Below, in pieces: positions 1-8,979 of a stretch of DNA of 34,357 bases. Location: assembly GCA_021732565.1 (NCBI GenBank), contig JAKFUT010000164.1, positions 1 through 34,357 on the forward strand. Reading direction: 5' to 3'. The notes beneath the pieces are model-generated. The model was not told the origin of the DNA, did no database searches, and saw nothing but the letters and a program-made list of their open reading frames with translations. The first letter of the stretch is position 1. Every line of letters starts with the position of its first letter. The stretch is from Candidatus Obscuribacterales bacterium. GTDB lineage: Bacteria > Cyanobacteriota > Vampirovibrionia > Obscuribacterales > Obscuribacteraceae. The position numbers and the translations under genes are program-made.

Positions 1-1
1 T

Positions 2-712
2 GATGCCCTTGCGAAGGAGGGAGCTGTGCCGACGGAGAGGCTGGAGACGGCACGTAAGGATTATGAGGTTGCAGTAGCTACGCGAGACGGAGCCGTGGAA
101 GCGATCGAGCAAGCTAATTCAAGGCTGAACCAGGCATACGCAGACCTGAGAATCAACAAGTCGCAATTGGTTAATGCAAAAGCTCAAGCGCTCCAGGCGG
201 ATGCTGCAGACGCGCAAATAAGCGTAAATGAGGAACAGCAGGCATCAAGCCAAGCCGCAATCAGAGAAACAGAAGCAGACGTTAAAAATGCGAAGCTGCG
301 GCTGGGCTATACAAGAATAGTCGCTCCAGTATCAGGAAAGGTCGGGAAGAAGACCGTGGAACAAGGGCAAAGGGTTCAAGCCGGAACGCCACTCTTGTCG
401 GTAGTCGGCAGCGAAAAGTGGATCGTCGCCAACTATAAGGAGACTCAGCTGAAAAACATGCGCATCGGTCAAAGAGTGAAATTTTCAATTGATGCATTTG
501 GAAATCGCGAGTTCACTGGACGCATAGAAAGTTTTTCACCAGCATCCGGTGCGTCATTTGCATTATTGCCACCGGACAATGCGACGGGTAATTTTACCAA
601 GATCGTGCAACGCCTTCCGGTCAAAATCGTCTTCGATCGTGATTGTCTGGATCAGTTTGATCAATTAATCTCTCCCGGAATGTCCTGCGAAGTCAAAGTT
701 TGGGTGCATTGA
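2..712 (+). CDS. HlyD/EmrA-type membrane fusion protein (5' partial)
   Basis: Periplasmic adaptor of a tripartite efflux pump, linking the inner-membrane pump to the outer-membrane channel. The frame is open from base 2 of the window, so the N-terminus (cytoplasmic tail and TM anchor) lies outside; the GTG at 26 is internal, not a start. Visible parts are an Ala/Gln-rich alpha-hairpin coiled coil (about residues 8-90), the returning half of the lipoyl domain (YTRIVAPVSGKVGKKTVEQG, then G-pLL-V) and a beta-barrel (WIVANYKETQLKNMRIGQRV onwards). The YTRI.AP..G.V signature is typical of EmrA/HlyD proteins. The stop lies one base before the MFS start, so the two are translationally close. Family assignment is firm; the drug or lipid substrate is unknown. 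Confidence 0.93.
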   Translation, partial: DALAKEGAVPTERLETARKDYEVAVATRDGAVEAIEQANSRLNQAYADLRINKSQLVNAKAQALQADAADAQISVNEEQQASSQAAIRETEADVKNAKLRLGYTRIVAPVSGKVGKKTVEQGQRVQAGTPLLSVVGSEKWIVANYKETQLKNMRIGQRVKFSIDAFGNREFTGRIESFSPASGASFALLPPDNATGNFTKIVQRLPVKIVFDRDCLDQFDQLISPGMSCEVKVWVH

Positions 713-713
713 A

Positions 714-2303
714 ATGAGCGCGTCGATGCCACAGCAAGCTGCAACCGACGAAAAATCCGAACGAAAAGTCAGCGTCGTCGACTGGATAGTAATTCTGACC
801 GCGTGCCTGGGAGCTTTCATGGCGGTGCTTGATATTCAGATCACTAATTCTTCCCTGGCTGAGATTCAAGGTGCGCTTGGAGCCACCATTGACGAAGGAT
901 CTTGGATTTCGACCTCATACTTAATTGCCGAAATCATCGTCATTCCTCTCAGTGCTTTTTTGTCGCGTGCAGTGGGCATGAAGAGCTATCTGCTCGGTAA
1001 CACGGCACTTTTCGTGGTTTCGTCTTGTTTGTGCGCGTTTGCACGAGACTTGCCTTCAATGATCGCATTCCGCGCACTTCAAGGATTTTCTGGCGGCGTC
1101 TTGATTCCGCTAGCAATGCAGATAATTTTGGAAAAGCTTCCACAATCTAAACAATCAATTGGGCTGTCAATCTTCGGAATTTCCGCTACGTTTGCGCCGG
1201 CCATAGGACCCTCCCTCGGCGGTTGGATCACGGAGAATTTTGGCTGGGAGTATATCTTCTATTTGAACGTTGTCCCTGGATTGCTCCTGATTGCAGTGCT
1301 TGGAGCATTACTGGAGGCGTCTAAATCCCAGTTCTCACTGCTGAAACACGGAGACTGGTCCGGAATATTTACAATGGCTATGGGATTGGGCTGCTTGGAA
1401 GCGGTACTAGAAGAAGGTAACCGTAAGGACTGGTTTGGATCGGATCTGATCGTGAGGCTTACGGTGATCGCGGTTGTAGCGCTGTCGCTTTGGCTAATCA
1501 TAGAGCTTAGAACAAAAGAGCCTTTCATCGATTTACGACTTTTTTTCAAAAGGAATTTCTTCTTTTCCAGCATTGTCAATTTGGCGGTGGGAGCCGGACT
1601 TTACGGTCCACAATATAGCTTCTCCTTGTACCTGTCGCAGATTCAGGGATACAACGCACTCCAGATCGGCGAGGTAATGATGTGGTTCGGTATTCCGCAG
1701 CTTTTCGTAATGCCTTTGGTACCGTGGCTAACGGAAAGGATCGATGGGCGCATTCTGATTTTTGTCGGTCTACTATTGTTTTTGTTAGGCTTCGCAATGG
1801 ATGTTTCCATTGATTATTATGTCGCAGGCCCGCAACTAGTGCTACCACTAGTTGTGCGTGCGATAGGGCTTCCACTTATCTTTGTACCTCTGTCGGCAAT
1901 AGCCGTCGAGGGAATCGAGAGTGCGCGACTTGGTTCGGCCTCTGCTTTGTACAACATGATGCGCAATCTGGGAGGTTCGTTCGCTATCGCGGGAGTCTCC
2001 ACCTTGCTAACAAATCGGGAGAAGTTTCATTCGCAAATAATCGGTGACACCGTATCCATTTACACCCCGATTGTTCGAGACCGATTGGAATTGCTTACCA
2101 ACTCATTTGTATCCAAAGGTTTTGATATCTCGGTCGCCCAGCAAAAAGCAGTCGCAGTGATAGACACCACAATTCGGAGAGAGGCAAATTTGCTGGCGTT
2201 CGGTGACAGTTTCTTTATCTTTGCTGTCATCATGGCATGCGGCTGCATTGCAGTTCTGTGTCTAAAAAAAGCCAGCGGAAAAGCCGCTGCCGGAATGCAT
2301 TAA
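714..2303 (+). CDS. MFS efflux pump, DHA2 (EmrB/QacA-like) family
   Basis: Inner-membrane proton-driven drug/H+ antiporter of 529 residues, the usual length for 14-TM DHA2 pumps. Near the N-terminus is the EmrB-type AVLDIQITNSSLAEIQGALG segment, where the Asp in TM1 is conserved, followed by SWISTSYLIAEII. Motif C of antiporters is seen as FAPAIGPSLGGWITENFGW around residues 160-180. Hydrophobic helices recur to the C-terminus, ending in a short Lys-rich tail. It sits between the HlyD adaptor (1-base gap) and the TolC-like gene, the canonical emrAB-tolC order, so the three products very likely form one envelope-spanning exporter. Nothing in the sequence identifies the substrate. Confidence 0.94.
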   Translation: MSASMPQQAATDEKSERKVSVVDWIVILTACLGAFMAVLDIQITNSSLAEIQGALGATIDEGSWISTSYLIAEIIVIPLSAFLSRAVGMKSYLLGNTALFVVSSCLCAFARDLPSMIAFRALQGFSGGVLIPLAMQIILEKLPQSKQSIGLSIFGISATFAPAIGPSLGGWITENFGWEYIFYLNVVPGLLLIAVLGALLEASKSQFSLLKHGDWSGIFTMAMGLGCLEAVLEEGNRKDWFGSDLIVRLTVIAVVALSLWLIIELRTKEPFIDLRLFFKRNFFFSSIVNLAVGAGLYGPQYSFSLYLSQIQGYNALQIGEVMMWFGIPQLFVMPLVPWLTERIDGRILIFVGLLLFLLGFAMDVSIDYYVAGPQLVLPLVVRAIGLPLIFVPLSAIAVEGIESARLGSASALYNMMRNLGGSFAIAGVSTLLTNREKFHSQIIGDTVSIYTPIVRDRLELLTNSFVSKGFDISVAQQKAVAVIDTTIRREANLLAFGDSFFIFAVIMACGCIAVLCLKKASGKAAAGMH

Positions 2304-2347
2304 AAAAGTTGCAACCATGGAAGAAGAAACAACAAGAGGATAGAAAC

Positions 2348-4132
2348 ATGCTTTCACAGGGCGCGATCCAAATTTCAGTTAATCGGAGAGCCCGATTTGA
2401 ACGATCAAGTGCCGTGTTGCGAGAGCGCACAGCAGCGCCCAAGATCGCCGCATTTTTCTTAGCTTCCCTACTTTCAATTAGCCCCGTGGCCTCAAAGAAT
2501 TCTGCATCAAACAATTTGTTAGCGCAAATTCCCGCTGGTGCCACTGGAGCAGCGCAATCAAATCTCAATAACATTTCCTTGACCATAAAGTCTCTCGACA
2601 ATTCTGCCAGAGCGATTTATCCTTCACTAAACCGAAAGCAACACCAGCCCTGCATGGTCGGTGGAGCATCGGTTGTACCAGTTTCTAAGGAACAACTGGA
2701 GATTGCTGAACCGGCCGCCGACCAAAGAGTCGAAGTCGAACCTCCTTGCCTAAAGGCCCTGGTCGCAGTGAACCGCAACGTGAATCCATTTGCGCTTGAT
2801 TCTGACATTGAGCAACCGATTACGCTTCGCGATGTATTGTTAACCGCTACTGGTGCAAATCTGAACATATTGGAATCAGCATCCGTTTTGCAAATTCACC
2901 AATGGGCTTACGTCAATGCAATGACCAATTTTCTGCCAACCGTTAATTTAGGGGTCAACGAAATCGGACTGAAAAGCACAATCCAGCTTCCCTTGAAATC
3001 AACGGGAGCCTCTCCCGGTAGCTCTACCCCGGTAACAACACAGGTGTCGCAAATAGCATTAGCCACACCGCTTACTGTTCTAACTTCGGGATTCAATTGG
3101 ACTCCCATACAAGGCGGACGGTTACTATCCCGAGTTCACGCACAACGTCATCAACTGAGGGCAGCCGGAGCACGGCTGACCGGTGAAATCAGCGAAACGC
3201 TTCTAGCCGCAACCCATTGCTACTGGGACCTCATGTACAACACGGCGGTGCTCCAAATTCGTGTTGCCGCGGTCGGTACGTCCGAGGAACAAGTACGACA
3301 AAATACCAGTTTTTCAAAACATGGGCTGGGGACAACTTTGGACGTGTTGCAAGCCAAGGCGCAATTGGCAAAAGATAGACAAAATCTCCTCGATCAACAA
3401 CGTATACGTCGAAGCTCCGCGATTAAGCTGGCGCACATCTTGAACTCGAATCTTGGCCAAGATTTGATTCCAGTGGAAAAGATGCTGCGCAAGACATGTC
3501 TGATCTCACCACATATTCCGGTCAGGCAACTGCTCAGCATTGCCATAGATAACAGACCCGAATTGAAGCGATACGAGCAACTGCGCCTGGCGGCCCGACA
3601 GCAAATCAATATCGCGCGCGCAGATCTTTTGCCGTCCGTCTCTTTAGGTGGGAACATCTTCGGAATTGCTTCAAAGGTCGGAACAATGAGCCCCACCTAT
3701 TTATTGAACTTTGGCGTCAACTGGCAGCTTCAGGGTCTCGGAACTACTGCTACCACAGATGTTGCCACTGCGCGATGGCAGGCACGACAAGCCATGCTTC
3801 AAGCACATCAAGCCTTTCTCAATGTGTGCGATCAGGTGCGCAATTCGTACAACGAGACGATTACAGCAGAACGAGCAATCGATCTGGCCACAAATGAAGT
3901 TCTATCCGCACAAGAAGAACTACGTTTAGCGCGTCTGAGGCTAGCAAGTGGCTTGAGCACCAATCTGGAAGTTCTTACGGCTCAGAGAGATTTAACGCAA
4001 GCACGTATCGACCAGGCGCTGGCACTGGTCAATTTTAACAAGTCACAGACGCAGGTACTGCACGACATCGGATTGATTTCAATTGACACCCTTACAAAAG
4101 GGAGTGTTGTTGACGCCCCTCTACGGCGTTGA
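2348..4132 (+). CDS. TolC-family outer-membrane efflux protein
   Basis: Outer-membrane channel partner of the preceding pump. The frame is open from 2237, inside the MFS gene, but the ATG at 2348 is preferred: it follows an AGAGGA ribosome site and starts a protein with a basic N-terminus and hydrophobic export segment (IAAFFLASLLSISPVASK, around residues 31-50), giving about 594 aa. The mature part contains the two OEP repeats: long helical stretches with HGLGTTLDVLQAKAQLAKDR in the first and RLASGLSTNLEVLTAQRDLT in the second, the classic G....l-vl-aq motifs of TolC proteins. A 100-150 residue N-terminal extension before the first repeat is longer than in E. coli TolC and its role is unknown. 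Its presence implies an outer membrane. Confidence 0.9.
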   Translation: MLSQGAIQISVNRRARFERSSAVLRERTAAPKIAAFFLASLLSISPVASKNSASNNLLAQIPAGATGAAQSNLNNISLTIKSLDNSARAIYPSLNRKQHQPCMVGGASVVPVSKEQLEIAEPAADQRVEVEPPCLKALVAVNRNVNPFALDSDIEQPITLRDVLLTATGANLNILESASVLQIHQWAYVNAMTNFLPTVNLGVNEIGLKSTIQLPLKSTGASPGSSTPVTTQVSQIALATPLTVLTSGFNWTPIQGGRLLSRVHAQRHQLRAAGARLTGEISETLLAATHCYWDLMYNTAVLQIRVAAVGTSEEQVRQNTSFSKHGLGTTLDVLQAKAQLAKDRQNLLDQQRIRRSSAIKLAHILNSNLGQDLIPVEKMLRKTCLISPHIPVRQLLSIAIDNRPELKRYEQLRLAARQQINIARADLLPSVSLGGNIFGIASKVGTMSPTYLLNFGVNWQLQGLGTTATTDVATARWQARQAMLQAHQAFLNVCDQVRNSYNETITAERAIDLATNEVLSAQEELRLARLRLASGLSTNLEVLTAQRDLTQARIDQALALVNFNKSQTQVLHDIGLISIDTLTKGSVVDAPLRR

Positions 4133-4190
4133 TGGTAACGAGGCATTGGGCACTTTGGACGAACTAAGCAGTCTATTGTGAGGAACACAT

Positions 4191-4979
4191 ATGATAAAAC
4201 AGAAACTAACAGACGCGATTGCGTCAAGTGATCGTGATACTAGCAAATGGAAAGCACGCTTTGCTGCGGCCAAGGGAGCTTATGAGATGGGCGAATTCCG
4301 CCAGTGTGAGTCACTCTTGTATCGTGCAATGGAACAAGCAAAGGAACTCAACGAAACGACATTCGCGCTTAATACATGTCGTGTCGGGCTCGGCGCAGTT
4401 TACATTGCGACCGGAAAGGTAGGCGAGGCGAGAGAACAGTTAGAAACAGCGATTCAATCGTTGTCGAACAGTAATGACGGTGCACTTAATGAACTTTGTG
4501 CATTGGCGCATCGTTTCTATGCCGAACTTTTAACCACCTGTGGTGACGATGCTGAAGCAGAAGCGCAGTTACACATATCCATCAACATGCTGAAAAAACT
4601 CGGAGAAGAATGTACAGTTCCGCTCGCTTACTCACTTAGCGACCTGGCAGCACTCTATGTCACCCAAGACAAACTAAAAGAAGCTAAAGAGCTTTTATTT
4701 TTAGCAATGGGCTTGCTTGAAAGCGGGCAGGGGGCTGAAAGCCCCGAGTACATAAGGAACAATATCATCTACAACATTTGCGACTCAAAGAAAGAGGAAA
4801 TGCTCTCTCAGGTAGAAGAAGGCATTATGAAAATGCAGTATCAGCTTGGAAGTAAACATCCCAGCGTAACTAAGGCTTTGCGCTGGCTTCTGGATAAGCT
4901 CCAAGAATGTGGAGAATCAAACAAGATTGATGAAGTTGAGAAAAGACGTCATATGCACATAGAAGCTCTGAGTGAGTGA
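4191..4979 (+). CDS. Tetratricopeptide-repeat protein
   Basis: A 262-residue helical protein without signal peptide or TM segment, so probably cytoplasmic. At least four TPR-like helix pairs are visible between about residues 25 and 200, for example GAYEMGEFRQCESLLYRAME, GAVYIATGKVGEAREQLETA, AELLTTCGDDAEAEAQLHIS and AALYVTQDKLKEAKELLFLA. The start ATG follows an AGGA-like site (GTGAGGAACACAT). It lies 58 bases after the efflux operon and its stop overlaps the GTG of the next membrane gene (GTGA), so it is probably cotranslated with the channel-like protein and may act as its soluble partner; that link is inference from overlap only. No enzymatic motif is seen. Confidence 0.82.
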   Translation: MIKQKLTDAIASSDRDTSKWKARFAAAKGAYEMGEFRQCESLLYRAMEQAKELNETTFALNTCRVGLGAVYIATGKVGEAREQLETAIQSLSNSNDGALNELCALAHRFYAELLTTCGDDAEAEAQLHISINMLKKLGEECTVPLAYSLSDLAALYVTQDKLKEAKELLFLAMGLLESGQGAESPEYIRNNIIYNICDSKKEEMLSQVEEGIMKMQYQLGSKHPSVTKALRWLLDKLQECGESNKIDEVEKRRHMHIEALSE

Positions 4980-5998
4980 GTATGCTGGTTTTTCTAGGAC
5001 TAACTTTGATACTGCTTGTTCTGCGCGATGTTTTCTATAGTGTAATACCGCGCAGAATGAGCACTCGTTACTGCATTGCGCCTATTCTGGTGAGCCGGAT
5101 ATTGTGGCGGCCATTTGGAGTTCTCGCATCAACGATCTCTAAGCCAGAATTAAGAGATGAGATATTGGGACTATTTGCACCGTTCGCGCTACTCGCGCTC
5201 TTGATTATCTGGATTTGTCTCCTAACAGCAGGGTTCGGTCTGATTTCCCTGGGGCTAAGCTCCCATTACTCGCCACCCGTAAATTCGCTTTTGGACGCCC
5301 TCTATATTTCAGCGGAGTCCGTTTTGGTAATCGGTCCTAGCCCTGATTATGCCCTGAAAACTGACGTAGCAAAATTCATTATGATAAGTGCTGCGTCAAT
5401 TGGAATGCTTTTGACGGCTTCAGTTGTATCGATCATGTTCGGCCTCAATTCAGCGATTCATCCCAGGGAAGCACTGGTCTGTGTGGTTTCGAACTTAGCT
5501 GGAGTTCCGCCGTCTGGTATAGCGATATTGGAAACCTTTTCACGAATGCACGCAGACGAGTCTCTAGATGCATTTTTCGATAAATGTCATTATTGGAGCG
5601 CTGACGTACTAGAGAGCCATATTGCCTTTCCAATTCTTCCATATTTTCGGTCGAATGATACCTCTACCTCATGGCTCACGGCACTTGGTGCTGTTCTAGA
5701 TGCGATTGCGCTGCTGGTGAGCGTAGATTCTGGCAAACATTGTTTTTCGGCGCGAATGACATATCAACTAGGAACAAAGCTAGTGCGTGACTTTGCGGCA
5801 ACCTTTAAAGTTACTGCTATAAACCAACAAGAGATTAGCGATGATGAGTTTCACCAATTGTATGTGCGGCTCCAGTTAGCAGGATATTCTTCTAAATGCG
5901 AAGAAGAGGCCAAAGTGAATTATAGACGGCTCCGCCTTGAATACTTCCCAACCCACAGAGCTCTTTGTGAGTATCTGGCGGTCCCCACTTCACCCTAA
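4976..5998 (+). CDS. Ion-channel-like (2-TM pore) membrane protein with atypical filter
   Basis: A 340-residue membrane protein. Hydrophobic helices lie at about residues 1-14, 60-90 and 130-160, with a pore-helix-like stretch (LLDALYISAESVLVIGPSP, about 104-122) before the last helix (FIMISAASIGMLLTASVVS). This order, TM - pore loop - TM, is that of bacterial two-TM K+ channels (Ion_trans_2), but where T-V-G-Y-G-D is expected the sequence reads V-I-G-P-S-P-D. A soluble C-terminal domain of about 180 residues follows, without a recognisable RCK signature. GTG at 4976 overlaps the TPR stop; ATG at 4982 is an alternative start two codons later. It may be a channel-derived scaffold or sensor rather than a K+ channel. 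The assignment rests on topology. Confidence 0.7.
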   Translation: MSMLVFLGLTLILLVLRDVFYSVIPRRMSTRYCIAPILVSRILWRPFGVLASTISKPELRDEILGLFAPFALLALLIIWICLLTAGFGLISLGLSSHYSPPVNSLLDALYISAESVLVIGPSPDYALKTDVAKFIMISAASIGMLLTASVVSIMFGLNSAIHPREALVCVVSNLAGVPPSGIAILETFSRMHADESLDAFFDKCHYWSADVLESHIAFPILPYFRSNDTSTSWLTALGAVLDAIALLVSVDSGKHCFSARMTYQLGTKLVRDFAATFKVTAINQQEISDDEFHQLYVRLQLAGYSSKCEEEAKVNYRRLRLEYFPTHRALCEYLAVPTSP

Positions 5999-6164
5999 TG
6001 TCTTGCTCGTTCATATTCGATAACACCGGCGACAGATTAAACGCCTCTGGCGCGCCAAATGATAGCCAAGGGGACGCTGGAGATCTTCCCGAGCCCTGGC
6101 GACCACTCTCTTTCTCGGGTATGGATGCTGGTATGGTCTACGGTTGCTGCTGCAGCCGGGCGGG

Positions 6165-6248
6165 GCATCCACTAAGCCCGACGTTCGTCCCCTGCGCGAC
6201 AGGTGTCTTGCAGTCAAGCTCCCCTCTGCCTTTGCACTCGGCTGATTG
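6165..6248 (-). pseudogene. 23S rRNA domain V fragment (relic)
   Basis: Read on the minus strand this stretch closely follows conserved bacterial 23S rRNA sequence from domain V: GAGTGCAAAGGCAGAGGGGA, then GCTTGACTGCAAGAC, then GCAGGGGACGAACGTCGGGC and TTAGTG. In intact 23S these blocks are contiguous in the same order. Small changes (an extra G in GGGGACGAA, loss of bases after the CACTC block) and the absence of flanking 23S sequence show a non-functional fragment. It is squeezed between the channel-like gene and the stop of the response regulator. The comparison is from memory of the 23S consensus, not from an alignment. No other gene is apparent in 5999-6254. Confidence 0.72.
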
Positions 6249-6254
6249 ATGTTA

Positions 6255-6935
6255 CTACGACGCCGGAGGAACGAATTTATAACCCACCGCGTGTACTGTT
6301 TGTATCATCTCGCAACTACTCCGCGGCTGAAGTTTCTTGCGCAAACGATTCATGCACGAATACACGGAATCAAGCGAAACGTCCGAGTCGGCACCCCATA
6401 CCCTTTTGAGCAATGTCTCGCAGCTAAACACTTCATTGGGATGACGAGCGAGAAATTCGAGCAGCGAGAACTCAAGGGGCATAAGTTTTACCGGTGAATT
6501 GTTCACCCGCACCTCCTTTGCTCGAGTGTCAATTTCCACTGTTCCCATTCGCAATACTTCGGAAGTCACACTCGGCGGACGACGCAACAGTGCGCGAATG
6601 CGTGCCATCAGCTCGCGTGTGGCAAATGGTTTTGTCAGATAGTCATCCGCTCCCGTGTCCAGTCCGCGTTCCTTCTGCTCAACAGTATTCTGACCGGTGA
6701 GCATCAAAATGAAGGCCATGCCACCACCAAGGCGATAATTTTCACAAACGTCGATGCCACTCATTCCGGGAAGCTGCCAATCTAGAATGACAAGATCGTA
6801 TTCATAGCTGCGCAAGAACTCCAGCGCAGTCAGCCCGTCAATGGCTACATCCACAGTGTATCGCTCGGCTCTAAGCAACGCCTCGAGAGACTCGGACATC
6901 GCTGCATCATCTTCCACCAGAAGAATCTTAGACAT
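6255..6935 (-). CDS. OmpR/PhoB-family response regulator
   Basis: DNA-binding transcriptional regulator of a two-component system. Residues 1-120 are a receiver domain with the acidic pair D9-D10 (LLVEDD), phospho-acceptor D52 (LVILDWQLPG), T80 (LMLTG) and K102 (DDYLTKPF). Residues about 130-226 form the winged-helix effector, with LEFSLLEFLARHPNEVFSCE, a recognition helix in SVYSCMNRLRKKL and the terminal hairpin HAVGYKFVPP. The frame is open 24 codons further upstream, but the ATG at 6935 is preceded by a strong GGGAGGGA ribosome site and begins directly with the receiver. It lies 98 bases downstream of the kinase on the same strand, so they are probably cotranscribed and cognate. Confidence 0.94.
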   Translation of the reverse strand: MSKILLVEDDAAMSESLEALLRAERYTVDVAIDGLTALEFLRSYEYDLVILDWQLPGMSGIDVCENYRLGGGMAFILMLTGQNTVEQKERGLDTGADDYLTKPFATRELMARIRALLRRPPSVTSEVLRMGTVEIDTRAKEVRVNNSPVKLMPLEFSLLEFLARHPNEVFSCETLLKRVWGADSDVSLDSVYSCMNRLRKKLQPRSSCEMIQTVHAVGYKFVPPAS

Positions 6936-7033
6936 AGGTCCCTCCCCGTGCGCCCGAATTATATCAAAGGCAGCCAACTTCGCCGGGATATTTGTAGCAC
7001 GGATCAATTATTGCTGAGAATTCCACTCTCTCT

Positions 7034-8875
7034 TCAGAGAAGCACACTACGATGTCCACCTTCTCTTATCGGAATAGCGAACCAGAAGGTGCTTCCCTTC
7101 CCTCCAGTAGAGTTGACCCCAATAATTCCCCCGTGTAATTCCACGAAAAGTTTGCAGATAGCCAACCCAAGTCCGGAGCCAGACAGATTTCCTCGCCCTT
7201 CTGCTACCTGATAGTAACGATTGAAAACGGCAACCGCCAACTGAGGCGGAATACCGGGTCCGTTGTCGCGCACTTCCAGGCGAACTTTCTGTGAATCAAC
7301 TCGCGATGACAGTGTTACTTCGCCTCCCGCCGGCGAGTGCTTAATAGCATTGGTTAAGAGGTTAACCAGCACTCGAAGAATTCGTTTGTGATCGATTCGA
7401 ATCACCTGAGACTCCACATCGCTGAGGACTCTTACACTCAGGTGTGCTGCCAGATCTTTCGTTTGCTCCATTGCGCTGGCCACTATTTCTTCAATCTGGC
7501 ATTCTTCAAGCTTAAGTGGAATATCAGACTCGGTGCTATGTTCAAGATCAATGGTCTCACTGAGCAAATCGATTATCCGCTGAACATTGCGCTCGGACCG
7601 AAGAAGGGTGGCGTTTGATTCTTCGGTGACGGCTCCGTAAATGCCGGCGCGAACCGAATTAAGCCCGAGAAGTATCGAGCAAAGCGGAGCTCTGACATCG
7701 TGCGAAATGGTGGCAAGATATTCGCTTCGTGTGCGTTCCGCTCGCTTTTCATCACTAATGTCTCTGGCCATGACAAAATAAAGTCGCTGAGCTTCGGACC
7801 AGTCAAAACACACGGACAAATCAACAAGATCTCCGTGCTTTGACACAGAACACAGCTCCTTCGTCAATGGTCCGTTCGCGCGTTCTCTGATGAGAAGAGC
7901 CTTTAACTCTTCCACATCTGTCTGCATGAAAAGCTCGCAAAAATTTCTCGATGCTAACTCCTCTGGAAGATAGCCGAGTAACCGAACGCTGGTTCGATTG
8001 CACGCCCGAATATCGAGTTGCTGATCGAGAACCATGGTTAGATCCCCGGCAAAGTCAGCAATCAGGTGTTCCCGAGCGCTCACCGCTAGCAGAGAACGTG
8101 TAAGCGAGTCGAGAAGATCCGAAGTAGCATCCAGGTTCACGCTGGTGAGTATCGGCAATGCCAACTGTGTCACTCTTCGCTCCCGTAGCTTCCTACTAAA
8201 CTCTCGCCAGTGATCGCATAAATTCATCGAGCTCAATCCAAAGCACAGCCAAACGAGCGCAGTAATAACCATCGGTGGCACTATCACAGCCGGCTGCACC
8301 TGATTCCACAGCAAGAAACCGAAGACTCCTGTCATTAGAATTGCAGTGGTTAGAACAAGAAGCGACTTAACTCTGACACTTGTGGTTGATTCGCTAAGAA
8401 GGAGCGAGGATTTCGGTGGCGAGGCCGATCTGCAAGCGAAAAAGAATTCTGCTCTAGCCGTGGACGAAAGCAACAGAGGGATGCTGACGAACAAAAAACT
8501 AACAATGGCCTCCATCGGTACCCACTGATCGCGTCGTAGAAACAACAGTACCCCAAGAGTTGCTTCGAACACTTCTGACACAGCCAAGCCAGGCCCCGTT
8601 TGCACGACCATTACCAGAAAGCAAACTACCACAAGCCCGGTCCAGATAAGGAACGGCAACGCCTTCAAAGTGATCTCATGGGGTTTCTCCACCGGAGCCA
8701 CAGCGGAATTGACAAGTTGCTCCAGCAACTGTCGATCTGCGTGAATTCTAGAGAAAGGAGTGAGGCCAGCCTTGCGAGATAACTCAAGGGCTTCGCTCCG
8801 CAAACGTGCTAGATACCATTCACGTAGTCTGGAATAGATGTCCTGAGGATTTTGAATTTCCTGCTCTGCGGGCAT
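7034..8875 (-). CDS. PAS-domain sensor histidine kinase, membrane-bound
   Basis: Sensor kinase of about 613 residues. An N-terminal soluble helix (about 1-60) is followed by several hydrophobic helices (about 75-230, e.g. LIWTGLVVVCFLVMVV and LLVLTTAILMTGVFGFLL). A PAS domain follows (LDQQLDIRACNRTSVRLLGY), then HisKA with H392 in ATISHDVRAPL, the N box (NLLTNAIKHSP), G1 (DNGPGIPP) and G2 (GSGLGLAICKLFVELHGG), all intact. The frame extends 78 codons further into the divergent regulator's leader, but ATG at 8875 is chosen because a TATAAT box lies about 25 bases upstream of it and the upstream residues look non-coding. The membrane region has no large periplasmic loop, suggesting intramembrane or cytosolic sensing. 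Confidence 0.92.
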   Translation of the reverse strand: MPAEQEIQNPQDIYSRLREWYLARLRSEALELSRKAGLTPFSRIHADRQLLEQLVNSAVAPVEKPHEITLKALPFLIWTGLVVVCFLVMVVQTGPGLAVSEVFEATLGVLLFLRRDQWVPMEAIVSFLFVSIPLLLSSTARAEFFFACRSASPPKSSLLLSESTTSVRVKSLLVLTTAILMTGVFGFLLWNQVQPAVIVPPMVITALVWLCFGLSSMNLCDHWREFSRKLRERRVTQLALPILTSVNLDATSDLLDSLTRSLLAVSAREHLIADFAGDLTMVLDQQLDIRACNRTSVRLLGYLPEELASRNFCELFMQTDVEELKALLIRERANGPLTKELCSVSKHGDLVDLSVCFDWSEAQRLYFVMARDISDEKRAERTRSEYLATISHDVRAPLCSILLGLNSVRAGIYGAVTEESNATLLRSERNVQRIIDLLSETIDLEHSTESDIPLKLEECQIEEIVASAMEQTKDLAAHLSVRVLSDVESQVIRIDHKRILRVLVNLLTNAIKHSPAGGEVTLSSRVDSQKVRLEVRDNGPGIPPQLAVAVFNRYYQVAEGRGNLSGSGLGLAICKLFVELHGGIIGVNSTGGKGSTFWFAIPIREGGHRSVLL

Positions 8876-8899
8876 ATCTCGGGTCCACCGGGAGGGCCT

Positions 8900-8905
8900 A
8901 TTATA
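8900..8905 (-). promoter_or_regulatory. Probable -10 box for the histidine kinase
   Basis: A consensus TATAAT on the minus strand, about 25 bases upstream of the chosen kinase ATG. The -35 position 17 bases further upstream is poor (GTTCGG), suggesting an activator-dependent or weak promoter. A transcript starting 6-8 bases downstream would have a leader of under 20 bases. This is inferred from sequence only. Confidence 0.45.
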
Positions 8906-8979
8906 GCGAGTGATTACTGGTGCCGAACCGCTATCTTTGTATCTCTGTCGATTCGAATCGGAAGATCTCGTTTCGCGCA

